The notes under the pieces are model-generated. The model did not search any database. It had not been told where the DNA came from and was given only the letters and a program-made list of their open reading frames with translations. Of a stretch of DNA of 64,000 bases, positions 18,727 to 27,326 are shown piece by piece. Each line of letters opens with the position of its first letter. Position 1 is the first letter of the stretch. The translations under genes and the position numbers were made by a program. This DNA is from Berkiella sp963803015 (GTDB lineage Bacteria; Pseudomonadota; Gammaproteobacteria; Berkiellales; Berkiellaceae): contig CAWDKV010000003.1 in NCBI GenBank assembly GCA_963803015.1, positions 1 to 64,000 on the forward strand, read 5' to 3'.

Positions 18727-19317
18727 TTATACATCCAAATTGGATACCTGTAAGGCATTACTTTCAATAAACTCACGCCTTGGTTCCACTTGATCGCCCA
18801 TTAAGCAGGTAAAAATTTGATCGGCTTCGACCGCATCTTCTACGCGCACTTGGAGCAAGCGTCTGGTTTGCGGATCCATCGTGGTTGACCATAATTGATC
18901 AGCATTCATTTCTCCCAACCCTTTATAGCGTTGAATTTGTTGACCTTTTTTCGCCTCACTCATCAACCAACTCAAAGCGTGATCAAAATCGCTGACTTTT
19001 TCTTGTTTCTCACCCCGTTTCACATAAGCGCCAGGTTCAAACAAGGAGAATAGCTCCTCACCCACTTTACGCAGGGTCTGATATTCCGAAGATTGGAAAA
19101 AGTCATTATTTAAGCGATATTCGGCTTTCACACCATGCTGTAGAATTTCCGCTTTCAGATAAAAAGTCTTTAATTCTAGATCTTCTGCCATATTTAAAGA
19201 AAGCGCTTGATGATGATTATTATTTTTATCTAAATAGGCTTGGATTTGCTTACACCAAGCCAACACTTCCTCTTTATCTTTCAAATGCTGGACTAAAAGA
19301 GTGGGCACTTGCATCAT
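18727..19317 (-). CDS. gyrB: DNA gyrase subunit B, C-terminal part (separate frame)
   Basis: 196 residues corresponding to the C-terminal part of GyrB, including QRYKGLGEMNADQLWSTTMD and the final region that contacts GyrA and DNA (ADQIFTCLMGDQVEPRREFI). The frame differs by one base from the upstream gyrB part. The upstream TGA and this ATG overlap as ATGATG at 19314-19317. A single extra G at GAGCC would join the two parts as FEA-MMQVPTL. Either the gene carries a one-base deletion (real or a sequence error) or GyrB is made as two polypeptides by re-initiation at the overlap. No separate ribosome binding site is visible. Confidence 0.85.
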   Translation of the reverse strand: MMQVPTLLVQHLKDKEEVLAWCKQIQAYLDKNNNHHQALSLNMAEDLELKTFYLKAEILQHGVKAEYRLNNDFFQSSEYQTLRKVGEELFSLFEPGAYVKRGEKQEKVSDFDHALSWLMSEAKKGQQIQRYKGLGEMNADQLWSTTMDPQTRRLLQVRVEDAVEADQIFTCLMGDQVEPRREFIESNALQVSNLDV

Positions 19318-21143
19318 GGCTCGAACAAGGCACTAGGATAACGCTGCGATAAACGCTGAATAATGGCTTGCGCTTTATGGAAACGTCCTACCAGTTCTTC
19401 AAACCCAACACCTTGTATAGGAGGCGCATCGGGATTCACAAATAGCTGGGCATCTTCTAATGCGATGTGGGTTAAATACGCTTGTAAGGCATCATCATCC
19501 TTCACATAATATTCTTGTTTACCACGCTTGACCCGATATAACGGGGGCTGAGCAATATAGATATAGCCGCGTTCAATTAACTCTGGCATTTGCCTAAAAA
19601 AGAACGTTAAGAGCAGCGTTCGAATATGCGATCCATCGACGTCGGCGTCAGTCATGATAATAATATGGTGATAACGCAATTTGTCAGGGTTATATTCTTC
19701 CCGACCAATCCCACAACCTAAAGCGGTAATAAGGGTCCCCACTTCCTGAGAAGAGAGCATTTTATCAAAGCGCGCTTTTTCCACATTCAAAATCTTACCT
19801 TTCAAAGGTAAAATGGCTTGGGTGCGTCTATCACGCCCTTGTTTAGCCGACCCACCTGCGGAATCTCCCTCAACCAGATAAAGTTCAGAAAAAGCCGGAT
19901 CACGCTCTTGGCAATCCGCTAATTTTCCTGGCAAGCCTGCAATATCTAAAGCGCCTTTGCGACGGGTCATTTCACGGGCTTTACGTGCGGCTTCTCTCGC
20001 TCTTGCCGCTTCAATCATTTTGTTAATGATACTCTTTGCTTGCTGCGGATTTTCTAATAAAAAGGCATCAAAGTATTCAGCCAATGTTGATTCCACCGCA
20101 CTTTTGACTTCAGAGGAAACCAGTTTATCTTTGGTTTGTGAAGAAAACTTCGGATCTGGCAATTTGACAGATAAAACCGCGGTCAACCCTTCTCTGGAAT
20201 CATCCCCAGTGGTCGCAACTTTCTCTTTCTTTAAGATCCCAATCTCTTCTATATATTGATTAAGTGTACGTGTTAAGGCGCTTCTAAAACCGGATAAATG
20301 GGTTCCGCCATCCCGTTGAGGAATATTATTGGTAAAGCAAAATATATTTTCTTGATAAGAGTCATTCCATTGTAAAGCCACTTCAACAGTAATGTTCTCT
20401 TTTTCCTTAGAAAAATGGAAAACCATGGGGTGAACGGGGGTTTTATTTTTGTTTAAATAATCAACAAAGGCACTAATGCCGCCTTCATAACTGAAGGTAT
20501 CGCTTTTACCGCTTCTTTCATCTTTAATCTGAATTTTGATGCCCGAATTTAAAAAGGAGAGCTCACGTAAACGCTTGACCAAAATATCATAGTGAAATTC
20601 AATATTGGTAAATGTTTCAGCACTAGGTTTAAACCATAGCTCAGTGCCAGTCGTTTCGGTTTCTCCAACTGCCTTAAGCGGCTCTTTTGGGACACCATGA
20701 TGATATTCTTGATAATGGACTGCGCCGTTACGGCGAATAGTTAAACGTAAATCTTCCGATAAGGCATTCACCACGGATACACCAACCCCATGCAAACCAC
20801 CTGAGACCTTATAAGAGTTAGCATCAAATTTTCCGCCCGCGTGCAGGACGGTCATAATGACTTCAGCCGCAGATCTGCCCTCTTCGGCATGGATATCAAC
20901 TGGGATCCCGCGGCCATTATCTTTGACGGTAATCGATTCATCGGGGTGGATGGTGACTTCAATGAGTGTGCAATGCCCAGCTAGGGCTTCATCGACTGCA
21001 TTATCGACCACTTCAAAAACCATGTGGTGTAATCCGGTGCCATCATCGGTATCGCCGATATACATACCGGGACGCTTTCTGACCGCGTCTAACCCTTTTA
21101 AAACTTTAATACTGGAGGAGTCATAAGCCATTTCTGAAGTCAT
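19314..21143 (-). CDS. gyrB: DNA gyrase subunit B, N-terminal part (ATPase and Toprim)
   Basis: Type II topoisomerase subunit that introduces negative supercoils with GyrA. This part holds the GHKL ATPase domain (SSSIKVLKGLDAVRKRPGMY, GRGIPVDIH, GGKFDANSYKVSGGLHGVG), the transducer domain, and the Toprim catalytic centre (LVEGDSAGGSAKQGRDRR and the metal-binding DADVDGSHIRTL). It ends at a TGA after LFEP. ATG 21143 is chosen because GAGAGGGTATCG precedes it with good spacing; ATG 21200 is in frame and would add 19 residues beginning MFHVEP, whose codons are the parS-like palindrome. It is separated from recF by an unknown gene. See the overlapping C-terminal entry for the frameshift. Confidence 0.9.
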   Translation of the reverse strand: MTSEMAYDSSSIKVLKGLDAVRKRPGMYIGDTDDGTGLHHMVFEVVDNAVDEALAGHCTLIEVTIHPDESITVKDNGRGIPVDIHAEEGRSAAEVIMTVLHAGGKFDANSYKVSGGLHGVGVSVVNALSEDLRLTIRRNGAVHYQEYHHGVPKEPLKAVGETETTGTELWFKPSAETFTNIEFHYDILVKRLRELSFLNSGIKIQIKDERSGKSDTFSYEGGISAFVDYLNKNKTPVHPMVFHFSKEKENITVEVALQWNDSYQENIFCFTNNIPQRDGGTHLSGFRSALTRTLNQYIEEIGILKKEKVATTGDDSREGLTAVLSVKLPDPKFSSQTKDKLVSSEVKSAVESTLAEYFDAFLLENPQQAKSIINKMIEAARAREAARKAREMTRRKGALDIAGLPGKLADCQERDPAFSELYLVEGDSAGGSAKQGRDRRTQAILPLKGKILNVEKARFDKMLSSQEVGTLITALGCGIGREEYNPDKLRYHHIIIMTDADVDGSHIRTLLLTFFFRQMPELIERGYIYIAQPPLYRVKRGKQEYYVKDDDALQAYLTHIALEDAQLFVNPDAPPIQGVGFEELVGRFHKAQAIIQRLSQRYPSALFEP

Positions 21144-21183
21144 CGATACCCTCTCGGCGCCCATCTCATTATCAGGCTTTGCT

Positions 21184-21199
21184 GGTTCCACGTGAAACA
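21184..21199. promoter_or_regulatory. parS: parS-like ParB binding site (gyrB 5' end)
   Basis: GGTTCCACGTGAAACA, reverse complement TGTTTCACGTGGAACC, differs from a perfect palindrome at the ends and fits the bacterial parS consensus TGTTNCACGTGAAACA closely. It lies at the 5' end of gyrB, about 5 kb from oriC. ParA and ParB are encoded on the other side of the origin. Confidence 0.8.
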
Positions 21200-21355
21200 T
21201 TTTCCTTCTGATCGCTTGTCCAAACCCTCTGTTTTAAAAAAGGAGATCTTTGGACAAATTAACACCCATTTTACCATAAAATGAGTAAATTCTTGGCATT
21301 TTTCTCTATTAAGGGGTGAAACGAGCAGATTAAAGTTATTTAACTTGTTTTATAG

Positions 21356-21388
21356 CTGCTGCAGCCAAGAGGGTCCTTGCTGCAGCAG
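21356..21388. terminator. Strong hairpin between unknown gene and gyrB
   Basis: CTGCTGCAGCCAAG pairs with CTTGCTGCAGCAG (13 pairs, one bulge) around a 6-base loop, 19 bases after the stop of the unknown minus-strand gene. No T-run follows on either strand, so it is at best a non-canonical terminator or an mRNA-stabilising 3' hairpin. Confidence 0.45.
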
Positions 21389-21406
21389 TATCCGTTTAAG
21401 TGCTTT

Positions 21407-22795
21407 CTAGCCATTCGGTCTTTTTTTATTGAAAGGAACCAGTGCGCCCGCAGCAGGCTCGGCCCGAGGAGGTGAGACAGGAGAAACCGACGCCGCTGAT
21501 GCAGCAGCTGCAGCGGCTGGGGTAAAAGTTGGCGGCGCTTTACTAACAGAGCCTGCCGTGGGCCCTTCTATTGCCAGTTTTTTGCGCTTACCATTATTAT
21601 CCGCGCCATCGTTTTTACTCTCATCGGTTTGCACCGCTGAAGGCAGCGCAAGAAAGCTTGCATCAGCAGAGGCACTTGCTACAGCTGCAGGAATTAAAGC
21701 ACCAGAAGGTTCCTGCATAGCCGCTTTAGAGCCCCAGAGCCCGCTAAAAGCTCCCCCTACACTTTGCAACGCTGGTGCCCCAAAAAGTTGCCAATAGGAG
21801 GTCTGAGAGCCATCAAAGCCCGGGGTTCCTCTGAGAGATAAGATCTGCATGGTTGAAAAATCGTGACGAAACTCTGTCAAAAGGTAAGTCACTATCTCAC
21901 TTTTACCCTGCTGAGCCATATTTTGCAAAAGCTTAGCTCTTACGTCTGGCGGAAAATCCACTGCATAAGTTGTTAATAAAAACGCCAGGACTTCTCTTTG
22001 TCTAGCCAGCGCTGCTTGCTCTAAAACGCAATATTTGGGATCAACATCACAAGCGCATTGCCGAATATGGGGGTAAAGTAGCTCTACCATTCTCACATTA
22101 CCCCGCAAAGCAACTTCTGCTGTGACTTTGCCAGCGGCATCGCGCACTAATTGCGCATCGCACGTAATAAAAAACTGCGCTAAAGAATAATAGCTATTCA
22201 GCGCCGCCATCTCTAATCCCCAGCCTTTGAGTTTTGCCCCCATTTGCGCAAGCATTTGACTAAACAGCTCGTGTACTTGTTGTTCACGTCCTAAGTAGGT
22301 GGTTAACACGACATTTAAGTCTGTGTGATGCCCTGCTTTATCAGGATCAAACTCTAAGGTCGCCGCAACTGCTGTTTGTAAGGCTTCTTTTTCTAAGCTT
22401 AATGCTGGCCCTGTCGCAATCCCTTTTAATATATCAGCAAAAGGCAAATCGGGTTTTCTCGCAGCAAAACTAGTTAATAAAAGACCTATTGCCAGCTGTT
22501 TTCGCGCCAAAACCTCATCCCCCGGTTTGAGAGTCAAAGGGGTCAAATTAAGGGTGTTTTGTTGGGCATTAAAAAAAACAAGGGGATCTATCGTAGAGGG
22601 GGCCGCCTGCAAAAAATAGCGTTTACTGAGCCCGTCCCACACCGCACGATTGAATTCATGGAAACGGGCATCCACTACGCTATTATCGCGTAAACCCTTT
22701 AAGACCACGTCGCTTGTTGCAACGTCATTGAGGGTAGCGACTGTTTCAGCTGCGGGGACTTTAGAGGGATTAGATCGGGAGAATAGGCTTAACAT
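21407..22795 (-). CDS. Helical-repeat protein with Ala/Pro-rich tail inserted between recF and gyrB
   Basis: Unrecognised 462-residue protein. Residues 1-340 are helical. At least three ankyrin-like helical units occur late in this part: AEVALRGNVRMVELLYPHI, LEQAALARQREVLAFLLTTY and LLQNMAQQGKSEIVTYLLTE, spaced by about 35 residues. From about residue 355 it is low-complexity (Ala, Pro, Ser, with an Ala run and PVSPPRAEP) and ends in a basic FNKKRPNG. recF and gyrB normally adjoin, so this gene is an insertion into the origin operon. Length and architecture match the gene at 6857-8242. An effector-like role is possible but not shown. Confidence 0.75.
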   Translation of the reverse strand: MLSLFSRSNPSKVPAAETVATLNDVATSDVVLKGLRDNSVVDARFHEFNRAVWDGLSKRYFLQAAPSTIDPLVFFNAQQNTLNLTPLTLKPGDEVLARKQLAIGLLLTSFAARKPDLPFADILKGIATGPALSLEKEALQTAVAATLEFDPDKAGHHTDLNVVLTTYLGREQQVHELFSQMLAQMGAKLKGWGLEMAALNSYYSLAQFFITCDAQLVRDAAGKVTAEVALRGNVRMVELLYPHIRQCACDVDPKYCVLEQAALARQREVLAFLLTTYAVDFPPDVRAKLLQNMAQQGKSEIVTYLLTEFRHDFSTMQILSLRGTPGFDGSQTSYWQLFGAPALQSVGGAFSGLWGSKAAMQEPSGALIPAAVASASADASFLALPSAVQTDESKNDGADNNGKRKKLAIEGPTAGSVSKAPPTFTPAAAAAASAASVSPVSPPRAEPAAGALVPFNKKRPNG

Positions 22796-22843
22796 AATGC
22801 TTCACTCCTTTGCATTGAGGAAAAGCAGTTTAACATGGACTGG

Positions 22844-23938
22844 CTAAGGGTGTGAAACCCTCTCCTCGCCTATCTTGCCTTGTTCCACGTGGAACACTTG
22901 CCCTGCCGAGAGCGTCTGCACAAGTGGCCAATACTCTGCTGTCACACCCGTGAGAAAGACCTGATGGTTTTGCTTTGCTAAGAGGGTTAAAACGCGCTCA
23001 CGGCTCTCGCCATCCAGCTCTGAACCCAAATCATCCAATAGATATAGACAACGCTTACCCTGTGTACTGGCAAGATGTGCTCCTTGCGCCAGATGTAAAG
23101 CCGAGATGAAGAGTTTTTGTTGCCCTCTTGAGAGCACTAAACTCGCTGGATAGCCTTCGACGAGAAAGGTTATTTCTCCGCGATGAGGCCCAACACTGGT
23201 ATGACCAAAGCGTTTATCTTGGGTAAGGTTTGCCATCAAAGCTTCACTTAAGGAAAGTGTTTCAGGCCAGCCTTGGCCATAACTGATTTCTATTTTTAAG
23301 CTAGGTAACAGATCGTAACAAATCAAGGTGATAAAGGGCATCAACGCTTGCAAGTAAGCCGCTCGTTTTTGATTGATGCTCTCCCCTTCTAACGCCAAAG
23401 CATGCTCCCAGACCTCAAAGACAGCGTTTAAAGGCTGCTTTAAGGCGGCATTGCGTTGTTTCAGCAGTCTTAAGTAGCGTTGGCACATTGCAGCAAATAA
23501 ATGTTCCACGTGGAACACGCCCCAATCGAGATAACGTCGTCGCTCTTCTGGTCCTGCTAATAGCAATTTAAAGGTATCTGGGGTCACCAATTGCAGGGGT
23601 AACAAAGAGGCAAATTGTGAAAGTTTTTCACAGATCTCCCCGGCTACTTTATAACGCACTTTCCCCTGCCGGTTTTTTTCAATTCCCATGGGGATTTTCT
23701 GGTTATCTTTACCTAAAACTTCACCAAAACACGCCAAATGCGGTTCACCATAATGAATCACTGATTGTGCTTTGCGCGAACGAAACGAACGACCAAGACC
23801 CAACAAATGGATGGCCTCTAAAAGACTGGTTTTGCCACTCCCATTTTTTCCCCAAAAAAGATTAAATTGCGGATGCGGAGTAAGGCTTACCTTTTTAAGA
23901 TTTCGGACCTGTAGAACTTCCAGACGCGCTAAGTGCAT
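22844..23938 (-). CDS. recF: DNA replication and repair protein RecF
   Basis: SMC-like ATPase that helps load RecA at gaps. The 364-residue product has Walker A GKNGSGKTSLLEAI near residue 31, the ABC signature-like VLSRGQQKLF near 270 and Walker B LLDDLGSELD near 305. It starts 3 bases after dnaN on the same strand. Two perfect 16-base parS palindromes lie inside its coding region and are translated as VFHVE both times. The downstream neighbour is an unknown gene rather than gyrB. Confidence 0.95.
   Translation of the reverse strand: MHLARLEVLQVRNLKKVSLTPHPQFNLFWGKNGSGKTSLLEAIHLLGLGRSFRSRKAQSVIHYGEPHLACFGEVLGKDNQKIPMGIEKNRQGKVRYKVAGEICEKLSQFASLLPLQLVTPDTFKLLLAGPEERRRYLDWGVFHVEHLFAAMCQRYLRLLKQRNAALKQPLNAVFEVWEHALALEGESINQKRAAYLQALMPFITLICYDLLPSLKIEISYGQGWPETLSLSEALMANLTQDKRFGHTSVGPHRGEITFLVEGYPASLVLSRGQQKLFISALHLAQGAHLASTQGKRCLYLLDDLGSELDGESRERVLTLLAKQNHQVFLTGVTAEYWPLVQTLSAGQVFHVEQGKIGEERVSHP
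22881..22896. promoter_or_regulatory. parS: parS site inside recF (3' end)
   Basis: TGTTCCACGTGGAACA is a perfect 16-base palindrome matching the gammaproteobacterial parS form. It is translated as part of VFHVEQ near the RecF C-terminus, about 3.7 kb from oriC. Confidence 0.88.
23502..23517. promoter_or_regulatory. parS: parS site inside recF (middle)
   Basis: A second exact copy of TGTTCCACGTGGAACA, translated as part of VFHVEHLF. Two identical 16-base palindromes 621 bases apart in one gene are best explained as centromere sites for ParB. Confidence 0.88.
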
Positions 23939-23941
23939 ACG

Positions 23942-25057
23942 CTACAAGCGCATAGGCATCACAGCATAAGCATGGTGCCCGGCATTGTCTGCAGTGGTTA
24001 AGGCTTCAAAGAGAATAACTTGGTTTGGCGAGCTAAAGGTAATTTTGATTGCCTCTTCTTTGACGACTTGCAAATATTCCAATAAATAGCTGGCGTTGAC
24101 CCCAATTTCCACAACAGGCCCAGAATAAGCAATTTCTAACTCTTCTTCCACTTCATCTTTATCCGTGGTAACAGCAATAATTTTCAATAAATGTGGCTGA
24201 AATTGCAGACCAACGCCGCGATATTTATCCGAAAATAATACGGATGCACGCATTAAAGCTTGTCTTAAAGGCTCACGCGGGACAGTAAAATGTTGGCCCG
24301 TTGTTGGGATCACGCGACTATAGTCAGGAAACTTTCCCTCAATTAGTTTTGTAACAAAACTCACCTGTGTGCTCACCGCGCGCAAATGATTTTTGCCTAT
24401 CACAAGACCAATCTCTTCGTCCCCTTCTGCAAATAAACGCTGCAGCTCTAGAACGGCTTTTCTTGGGACGATAACTTGTCGTGGCGCGCTTAAAAATTTA
24501 GCACTATGGGCATGTGACATGGTGGCCAAACGGTGCCCATCGGCAGCAACAACCCGCAATCCCTCATTCTCAAACACCATCAATAGGCCATTTAAGTAAT
24601 AACGTACATCTTGGGTTGCCATAGAAAAACAGGTCGAATCTAACAATTTCCTTAAAATATTCTGAGGAATAGATAACTCGACGTCTCCAGGACTTTCTTC
24701 TACATTCGGGAAATCTTTTGCTGGCAAACAGGCAATCACATAACGGCTGCGATTGGCGCGTACAATCACTTTGTTTTCATTAAAAGAAAAGGTTATCAAT
24801 GCATTTTCGGGGAGCGCTTTACAAATATCGTTGAGCTTTTTACCAGGAATAGTGATTTCGCCATTTTGTGCAGGCTCGGTTAAAGCAACCCGCGCTATCA
24901 TTTCTATCTCGAGATCGGTCGCGGTTAAAGAAAGCCTTTGGTTTTTAACTACCACCAATATATTGGCTAGAATAGGCAGCGTTTGTCGTCTATCGAGTGC
25001 ACCAACAATACGTTGCAAAGGTTTTAACAAAGCTTCTCGCTGAATAGTAAATTGCAT
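23942..25057 (-). CDS. dnaN: DNA polymerase III beta subunit (sliding clamp)
   Basis: Ring-shaped processivity factor. The 371-residue protein has the three-domain clamp layout. It starts MQFTIQREALLKPLQRIVGA, contains LPILANILV near residue 28 and the VAADGHRLA motif of domain 2 near 170, and ends in the conserved AYAVMPMRL, part of the partner-binding pocket. It follows dnaA by 12 bases and precedes recF by 3. Confidence 0.97.
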   Translation of the reverse strand: MQFTIQREALLKPLQRIVGALDRRQTLPILANILVVVKNQRLSLTATDLEIEMIARVALTEPAQNGEITIPGKKLNDICKALPENALITFSFNENKVIVRANRSRYVIACLPAKDFPNVEESPGDVELSIPQNILRKLLDSTCFSMATQDVRYYLNGLLMVFENEGLRVVAADGHRLATMSHAHSAKFLSAPRQVIVPRKAVLELQRLFAEGDEEIGLVIGKNHLRAVSTQVSFVTKLIEGKFPDYSRVIPTTGQHFTVPREPLRQALMRASVLFSDKYRGVGLQFQPHLLKIIAVTTDKDEVEEELEIAYSGPVVEIGVNASYLLEYLQVVKEEAIKITFSSPNQVILFEALTTADNAGHHAYAVMPMRL

Positions 25058-25069
25058 GTTGCTTTCGCT

Positions 25070-26413
25070 TTATGTAGATAAAATACGGATTAAATTAGAG
25101 AAATCTTCTGCTATATCAGCAGAGGTTTCACGAAAACCTTTAATGGTTCGACAAGCATGTAAAACGGTCGTGTGATCGCGACCGCCAAAAGCGTCACCAA
25201 TTTCAGGCAAGCTGTGATTGGTTAACTCTTTACACAAAGCCATGGCGACTTGTCGTGGTCTAGCAACAGATCGATTGCGACGCTTAGAGAGCAGATCAGA
25301 CACTTTAATTTTGTAATATTCAGCAACGGTGCGCAAAATATTATCAATAGAAACCAGTTTATCTTGCAGCGCTAAAACATCTCTCAGTGCTTCTTGCACA
25401 AAGACTAAAGTGATATCGCTTCCCGTAAATTGCGCATTAGCGATAATCCGCTTTAAGGCCCCTTCCAATTCTCTGACATTTGAACGAATGCGTTTTGCAA
25501 TAAAAAAAGCGACTTCATGCGGTAAATGATGACCACTTTGCTCTGCTTTATTCATCAAAATGGCGACGCGCGTTTCTAATTCTGGCGGTTCAATAGCAAC
25601 AGTTAACCCTGATCCAAAGCGCGACTTTAATCTTTCTTCAATACCATTGATTTCTTTAGGATATCTATCAGAGGTTAAAATAATTTGTTGCTGTCCCTCG
25701 AGTAATGCATTAAACGTGTGGAAAAATTCTTCTTGCGAGCGCTCTTTCCCTGCAAAAAACTGAATATCATCGATAAGTAATGCATCAACAGAGCGATAAA
25801 AACGTTTAAATTCATTAATGGCATTACTTTGTAAGGCTTTAACCATGTCGGCAACAAATCGTTCTGAATGCAAATAAATGACATTTGCCCCTTTTTTATG
25901 CACACGAATGGCATTACCAATGGCATGCATTAAGTGCGTTTTGCCAAGACCGACTCCCCCGTATAAAAATAAAGGGTTATAAGCGCCGCCCGGGTTTTCA
26001 GCCACCTGCTTTGCCGCAGCCTCAGCTAGTTGGTTAGATTTCCCTACAACAAAGTTGTCAAAAACAAAATTGGGATTAAGGTTTGATTGATGGGAAACTT
26101 GCACGCTCTTGTTTTCTTTGACTGGCGCTGAAGCTGGAATAACTTCAGGAGCGACATAGCGCTCCCCTATTCCCACCATCACGCGAACTAACTGTCCGTG
26201 ATTTAACTCAATCAGGATCTGACTGATCCTGGCCAAATATTCTTGAGTGATCCCATCTAAAACGTACTGATTAGGAGCCCACAAAGTAATGCCATGGGCG
26301 CCCTCCTCTGCTTGTAAGGGGCTTATCCACTGATTAAAAGCGGTCTGTGCTACTTCTTCTTTCAAACGCTGTAAGCATCGTTGCCAGAGCGATGCTTCCT
26401 GTGCAATCGTCAC
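25070..26413 (-). CDS. dnaA: Chromosomal replication initiator DnaA
   Basis: AAA+ initiator that opens oriC. The 447-residue protein has domain I (SLWQRCLQRLKEEV), a linker, the AAA+ domain with Walker A LYGGVGLGKTHLMHAIGN near 150 and Walker B LIDDIQFFAGKE, and the C-terminal DNA-binding domain with GGRDHTTVLHACRTI. The start is GTG at 26413, as in E. coli dnaA. It transcribes away from the origin region at 26414-27060, which holds DnaA-box-like 9-mers. Confidence 0.97.
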   Translation of the reverse strand: MTIAQEASLWQRCLQRLKEEVAQTAFNQWISPLQAEEGAHGITLWAPNQYVLDGITQEYLARISQILIELNHGQLVRVMVGIGERYVAPEVIPASAPVKENKSVQVSHQSNLNPNFVFDNFVVGKSNQLAEAAAKQVAENPGGAYNPLFLYGGVGLGKTHLMHAIGNAIRVHKKGANVIYLHSERFVADMVKALQSNAINEFKRFYRSVDALLIDDIQFFAGKERSQEEFFHTFNALLEGQQQIILTSDRYPKEINGIEERLKSRFGSGLTVAIEPPELETRVAILMNKAEQSGHHLPHEVAFFIAKRIRSNVRELEGALKRIIANAQFTGSDITLVFVQEALRDVLALQDKLVSIDNILRTVAEYYKIKVSDLLSKRRNRSVARPRQVAMALCKELTNHSLPEIGDAFGGRDHTTVLHACRTIKGFRETSADIAEDFSNLIRILST

Positions 26414-27060
26414 GCTATTAAAGCTCCATAACTCAGTGGAAAGTCTTTGAACAGGGAAGTTTACCCCCCTTCTCTCGGCTTATCTATAGTTCCTTAGCAA
26501 AAAGCTGTGCGCTGCCATAAGCAGAGGTGTTGATAAAAAGTGGGGTTATCCCCATTTCAAAGTAACCGGGTCTTTTATCCACACCTATCCCTTCACGCTT
26601 ACCCCGGTTTGTCCACAAGCCTTAACCCAAGCTAACTTGATGAATTTTAGTTGTTTTTAACGCTTATCCCCTGTTTTTGGCCCCTCTAAGTATCATTACA
26701 AGTGATCAAGATCAATATTTTAATAATTATAAGCACTTATGTTTTTCACCTTCTTTGTTTACCCACAAGGCAGGCGCAAAAGCTGTGAATGATGATTGTT
26801 TTCAGTGGGGATAAGTGAGAGAAAAATGATTTTGAGAAAATCATCCCATCCAATTTGCTTGTTTTAAACCACTTATCCCCACCCTATCCTCTTAGTTTAA
26901 CCTGATATAACTTATTGTTTTTAAATTAAAAAATTGCATTTCACGATGATTAGGCCTTGCGTAATAATAAATATAAGTATTCATATTCAGAATTTAATAA
27001 TAAATTACAAAGTGATATTTTATTTGTCAGTTATTTATCTCTTTAGCTAGTAAAAGAGGT
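26414..27060. other. oriC: Putative chromosomal replication origin oriC (dnaA-rpmH gap)
   Basis: A 734-base non-coding gap between divergent dnaA and rpmH, the usual oriC site. It contains a perfect DnaA box TTATCCACA at 26575-26583, one-mismatch boxes TTGTCCACA at 26609-26617 and TTACCCACA at 26759-26767, and three copies of TTATCCCCA (26546-26554, 26873-26881, and reverse at 26806-26814). A perfect inverted repeat, ATGATTTT-GAG-AAAATCAT, sits at 26826-26844. Positions 26900-27050 are strikingly AT-rich and suit an unwinding element. Only two GATC sites are seen (near 26704 and 26710), unlike the E. coli origin. Confidence 0.85.
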
Positions 27061-27063
27061 TTC

Positions 27064-27092
27064 TTGACATCCTTAACTAAATGGCATAGAGT
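27064..27092 (+). promoter_or_regulatory. Promoter for rpmH-rnpA
   Basis: A consensus -35 TTGACA at 27064-27069, a 17-base spacer and TAGAGT (4 of 6 to TATAAT) at 27087-27092. The start of transcription would fall about 48 bases before rpmH, at the edge of the AT-rich origin region. Confidence 0.7.
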
Positions 27093-27147
27093 CTTCCAGC
27101 TAATTTTCTAGCAATTCAACCACTTTTAGGACTCATAGAGAGCAACC

Positions 27148-27303
27148 ATGAAAAGAACTTTCCAACGTAAGAGTCAGTTAACAAGAGCCAGAACACATGG
27201 GTTTCGGCAAAGAATGAAAACCAAAGGCGGCAGAGCAGTATTGGCTAATCGACGTCGTAAAGGGCGTAAGCGTCTTGCTCCTGTTGGAGGCAGCCAAAAG
27301 TAG
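27148..27303 (+). CDS. rpmH: 50S ribosomal protein L34
   Basis: 51-residue basic protein of the large ribosomal subunit. It begins MKRTFQRK and has the L34 signature RTHGFRQRMKTKGGR and VLANRRRKGRKRL. Most L34 proteins have 44-46 residues; this one has a few extra C-terminal residues (APVGGSQK). It lies between oriC and rnpA, the universal order. It is too short for common length filters but is clear by sequence and position. Confidence 0.95.
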   Translation: MKRTFQRKSQLTRARTHGFRQRMKTKGGRAVLANRRRKGRKRLAPVGGSQK

Positions 27304-27326
27304 GGTAAAGTCTACTTGGCATTAAG

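Noticed and set aside
19314..19317. UGA in gyrB read as selenocysteine or a programmed frameshift
   Set aside because: The protein continues in another frame, so simple readthrough would not help. No slippery heptamer or downstream stem typical of programmed shifting is seen.
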